From JABDOU01 sp041609995 (GTDB lineage Bacteria; Actinomycetota; Acidimicrobiia; Spongiisociales; SHLN01), in contig JBFIPU010000011.1 in NCBI GenBank assembly GCA_041609995.1, positions 1-42,556 of the forward strand: 42,556 nt of DNA. The letters are read 5' to 3'. The notes under the pieces were generated by a model. That model had not been told where the DNA came from and searched no databases. It saw nothing but the letters and a program-made list of their open reading frames with translations. Made by a program: the position numbers and the translations under genes. Each line of letters starts with the position of its first letter. Positions within the stretch are counted from its first letter, which is position 1. This document shows, piece by piece, positions 40,594 through 42,556 of the stretch.

Positions 40594-41355
40594 TCAGACG
40601 GAGGCGTACTCCCGCAACCCGGCGGGGTTGGTTCTGCCGGCGGCGAAATGTTCCGCCTCCCCGAAAGGTCGGACCCGCACGTCGTCGGCCAGCCCCCTCG
40701 CCCAGTCCAGGATCTGTTCCAGACGGAGCCGGGGTTCAGGAGTCCGGGTGTGGACGAGATGGTCACCCAAATACGTCTCGACGTGAGCCAGAACCTTGAT
40801 GCCGGGAACCTCTTCGGACACCCAGGCAATTGCATGACCGGGCGCCTTGTCACGGGCTTCTGAACAGTCCCACGGCTCGATCACGATTCCGGTTTCCAAG
40901 CCCCGAACCCGATGGTCCAACTGATCGCCGATTTGCATGTCCACCAGAATCCCGGTGTCGTCATCGAAGACCAGGCGGGCCGGCTGCGGAAAATCGATCG
41001 AAACCGGGCAGTTGACGAGGGTCGACACACGTCCGTCTACCTCCGTTTGCTGCACGCTCACTGCATACAGCGGGAGATGCGCTTCCACTGGATGGAGCAT
41101 GTGCGACAGCGTCGTGGGGACGACTCCGTGGCCCTCGTCGGTCCGCATCTGACATACGCCATCCGTCATCAATTCGGTCACTTTGCCGTCGCTGATATAC
41201 CCGTTGAGCCGGTCTGGGGTCGTGTAGAACCGCCACGTGTGCGGAGGCACGTGCTCGAAAAGCAGGCGGTGGGGCTCGCCCCGGCTCATCCACTCGAACG
41301 ACCCGGCCACCGGCCGGCCGATCCGACCACTGCGGAGGGTCTTCCAGTCACCCAC
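40594..41355 (-). CDS. Unknown protein coupled to NYN-domain gene
   Basis: A 253-residue soluble protein I cannot assign. It opens with a beta-rich segment (GRPVAGSFEWMSRGEPHRLLFEH split), contains a possible lipoprotein-localisation-like run of strands (LVNCPVSIDFPQPARLVFDDD), and ends with a helical region EPRLRLEQILDWARGL. There is no signal peptide, so it is probably cytoplasmic. The GTG start at 41355 overlaps the upstream NYN gene by eight bases, which suggests a functional tie to that RNA-binding protein. Convergent with fba, 27 bases apart. Confidence 0.72.
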   Translation of the reverse strand: MGDWKTLRSGRIGRPVAGSFEWMSRGEPHRLLFEHVPPHTWRFYTTPDRLNGYISDGKVTELMTDGVCQMRTDEGHGVVPTTLSHMLHPVEAHLPLYAVSVQQTEVDGRVSTLVNCPVSIDFPQPARLVFDDDTGILVDMQIGDQLDHRVRGLETGIVIEPWDCSEARDKAPGHAIAWVSEEVPGIKVLAHVETYLGDHLVHTRTPEPRLRLEQILDWARGLADDVRVRPFGEAEHFAAGRTNPAGLREYASV

Positions 41356-42556
41356 TTCGCATCCACTCCTTCATCGCCTCTGACCACAACCCGATAGCAC
41401 CGAACCGCTCTGCGCCTTCCCGCACCTCCCGGTCGCTCGACACCACCGCAACCGGGTCGTCGAACGAGGACGCCAGCGTGAGGATTTCATCATCGGCGCT
41501 CGAGTCGGCGGATGCAAATCGTACCTCGACGCCACTGGGACCGCGATAGGTGTCACCCGTCGGTGAGACGGACGAATCGAACACGACCACGACCTGGACC
41601 ACGGTCTTGGTATGCAGCTTGAAACGGGCGAGGGCATGGACGATTTCGTCGCGGGTCGCCGGTCCGGACGCCGCATCGGGTCGGAGCTTGTGGGCGAGGT
41701 TGTGCCCGTCGACCAGCAGCACGAATTGGCGTGGCTGGCGCATCAGCCACTCGATCGAGTTGGCCCCGTCGGGACGGGCGCCGGGAGGAAGTTTCCATGG
41801 CCCTGCCTCGAACCCCATCGTCTCCCGAAAATACTCGGCCACCCGGGTGGCTCCCACCGCCACCACAGAGGCAACTTCGTCCAAATGTCGCGCCAGCTTG
41901 ACCGGATCGCCACTTCCCCACCCGGCGCCCGAGCGAGCCTCGGCCTTCCGCAGCGCCTCTGCCCGGTCGGCCCGCACTCGCCGCAGCTTCGAATCCTTGC
42001 GTTGCGCCCGCTCCGAGAGGCTGAGATGAGCGGCCTCGGCCTCTTCCAGCGCGACCTCCAGAGCGGCGATCCGGCGCTGAAAATCCTCGGCCGATGCCGA
42101 CCGACCGGATTCCTCACGCTTCCTCCCGTCTCCCCGCGGCTGCTTGGCCTTGCGCTTGGTGCGTTCCAGTTCTTCTCTGAGGTCGCTCACGCGGCGCCGG
42201 CCCTCCGCTGCTTCATCTTCGGCCTCCCGCAGACGCCGGGTGAGATCTGCGATGTCGGATCGGGCGGCCGCTTCTTCGTGCACCGCCACCAGCTTGCCGA
42301 GCTGGAACTGCCAGTTGTCCGGTCGAATCAAGAACAAGGCCGAGGCACCGACGGGACCCGGCGCCATCAGATCGGCCGCATCCCATTCATCGAGCGCTTT
42401 GGTCCGCAGATCCTCCTGCTCGTCGAGGGCCCGGCCCAGTGACCGGGCGAGCGGGGGTGGCAAATGGCCGCCGCTGTATGCGACGACCTTCTTGAGCTTG
42501 TTGGGAACATCGGTGTCGTCGAGTCGCCGCAGCGCGGCCCGGCCCGCCTCGAGCGC
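41348..42556 (-). CDS. NYN-domain (YacP-like) RNA-binding protein, 5' part outside window
   Basis: The frame is open to the right window edge, so the N terminus is missing; 402 codons are visible. The visible part begins ALEAGRAALRRLDD, has a long charged coiled coil (about 95-210), and ends with a NYN nuclease-like domain: FVLLVDGHNLAHKL, then VVVFDSS and later DDEILTLASSF and VVSSDREVR, which carry the acidic residues typical of PIN/NYN RNases. This layout (N-terminal domain, coiled coil, C-terminal NYN) is known from actinobacterial proteins of unknown role. A TTG at 42463 is not needed as a start because upstream codons are coding-like. Confidence 0.85.
   Translation of the reverse strand, partial: ALEAGRAALRRLDDTDVPNKLKKVVAYSGGHLPPPLARSLGRALDEQEDLRTKALDEWDAADLMAPGPVGASALFLIRPDNWQFQLGKLVAVHEEAAARSDIADLTRRLREAEDEAAEGRRRVSDLREELERTKRKAKQPRGDGRKREESGRSASAEDFQRRIAALEVALEEAEAAHLSLSERAQRKDSKLRRVRADRAEALRKAEARSGAGWGSGDPVKLARHLDEVASVVAVGATRVAEYFRETMGFEAGPWKLPPGARPDGANSIEWLMRQPRQFVLLVDGHNLAHKLRPDAASGPATRDEIVHALARFKLHTKTVVQVVVVFDSSVSPTGDTYRGPSGVEVRFASADSSADDEILTLASSFDDPVAVVSSDREVREGAERFGAIGLWSEAMKEWMRSG

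Overview
The window is a gene-dense, GC-rich bacterial chromosome segment with a strong actinobacterial (Actinomycetota) stamp. The evidence is a division and cell-wall (dcw) cluster with mraZ, rsmH, ftsL, ftsI, murE, murF and mraY, a DUF3040 membrane protein, an F420-type luciferase-like oxidoreductase, a mycothiol/DinB-superfamily enzyme, type II fatty-acid synthesis genes, and many GTG starts and apparently leaderless promoters. A class such as Acidimicrobiia fits but is only a guess. No tRNA, rRNA, CRISPR array, prophage or intact insertion sequence was found.

Layout. 1-7372 (minus strand): the dcw cluster, transcribed mraZ > small candidate ORF > rsmH > ftsL > ftsI > murE > murF > mraY, almost all joined by 4-base ATGA/GTGA overlaps. 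mraZ has an upstream array of AGTGG repeats at 10-bp spacing (probable MraZ autoregulatory operator). rsmH has a nested hairpin leader that covers its own start codon. 7442-11379: an SDR oxidoreductase, a Gfo/Idh/MocA oxidoreductase, an HNH nuclease, a serine-recombinase-like protein that has lost its DRLGR arginines, and two unknown coupled genes. 11529-16998: a MoxR ATPase - DUF58 - transglutaminase operon facing a MerR-like regulator and DUF3040. 17057-21436: DNA polymerase IV coupled to a GlcD-like flavoprotein, then a divergent phosphatase and two membrane proteins. 21441-26870: threonine aldolase followed by fabD-fabH-fabG-acpP-fabF, one near-continuous transcription unit. 26972-30956: glycogen phosphorylase converging on a lipoprotein/aminotransferase pair. 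31009-33205: an SRPBCC - ArsA-type ATPase - 58-residue protein - DUF1232 operon. 33235-35024: metallophosphoesterase and QueG-like protein. 35089-36750: ilvD. 36751-37166: 416 bases with no confident gene. 37167-38293: DinB-superfamily enzyme and a Cys-rich protein with a repeat-expanded tail. 38334-40566: LLM oxidoreductase, a 54-residue membrane protein and class II aldolase. 40594-42556: an unknown protein coupled to a NYN-domain protein that runs off the right edge.

Most genes are ordinary housekeeping. The parts that annotation by family does not explain are: the regulatory architecture between mraZ and rsmH, including a coding-like small ORF; the degenerate serine recombinase with its HNH partner; the 58-residue protein locked between an ArsA ATPase and DUF1232; short tandem duplications (12, 12, 14 and 19 bp) at four gene boundaries or tails; and at least seven -10-like hexamers placed 6-9 bases from a start codon, indicating widespread leaderless transcription.
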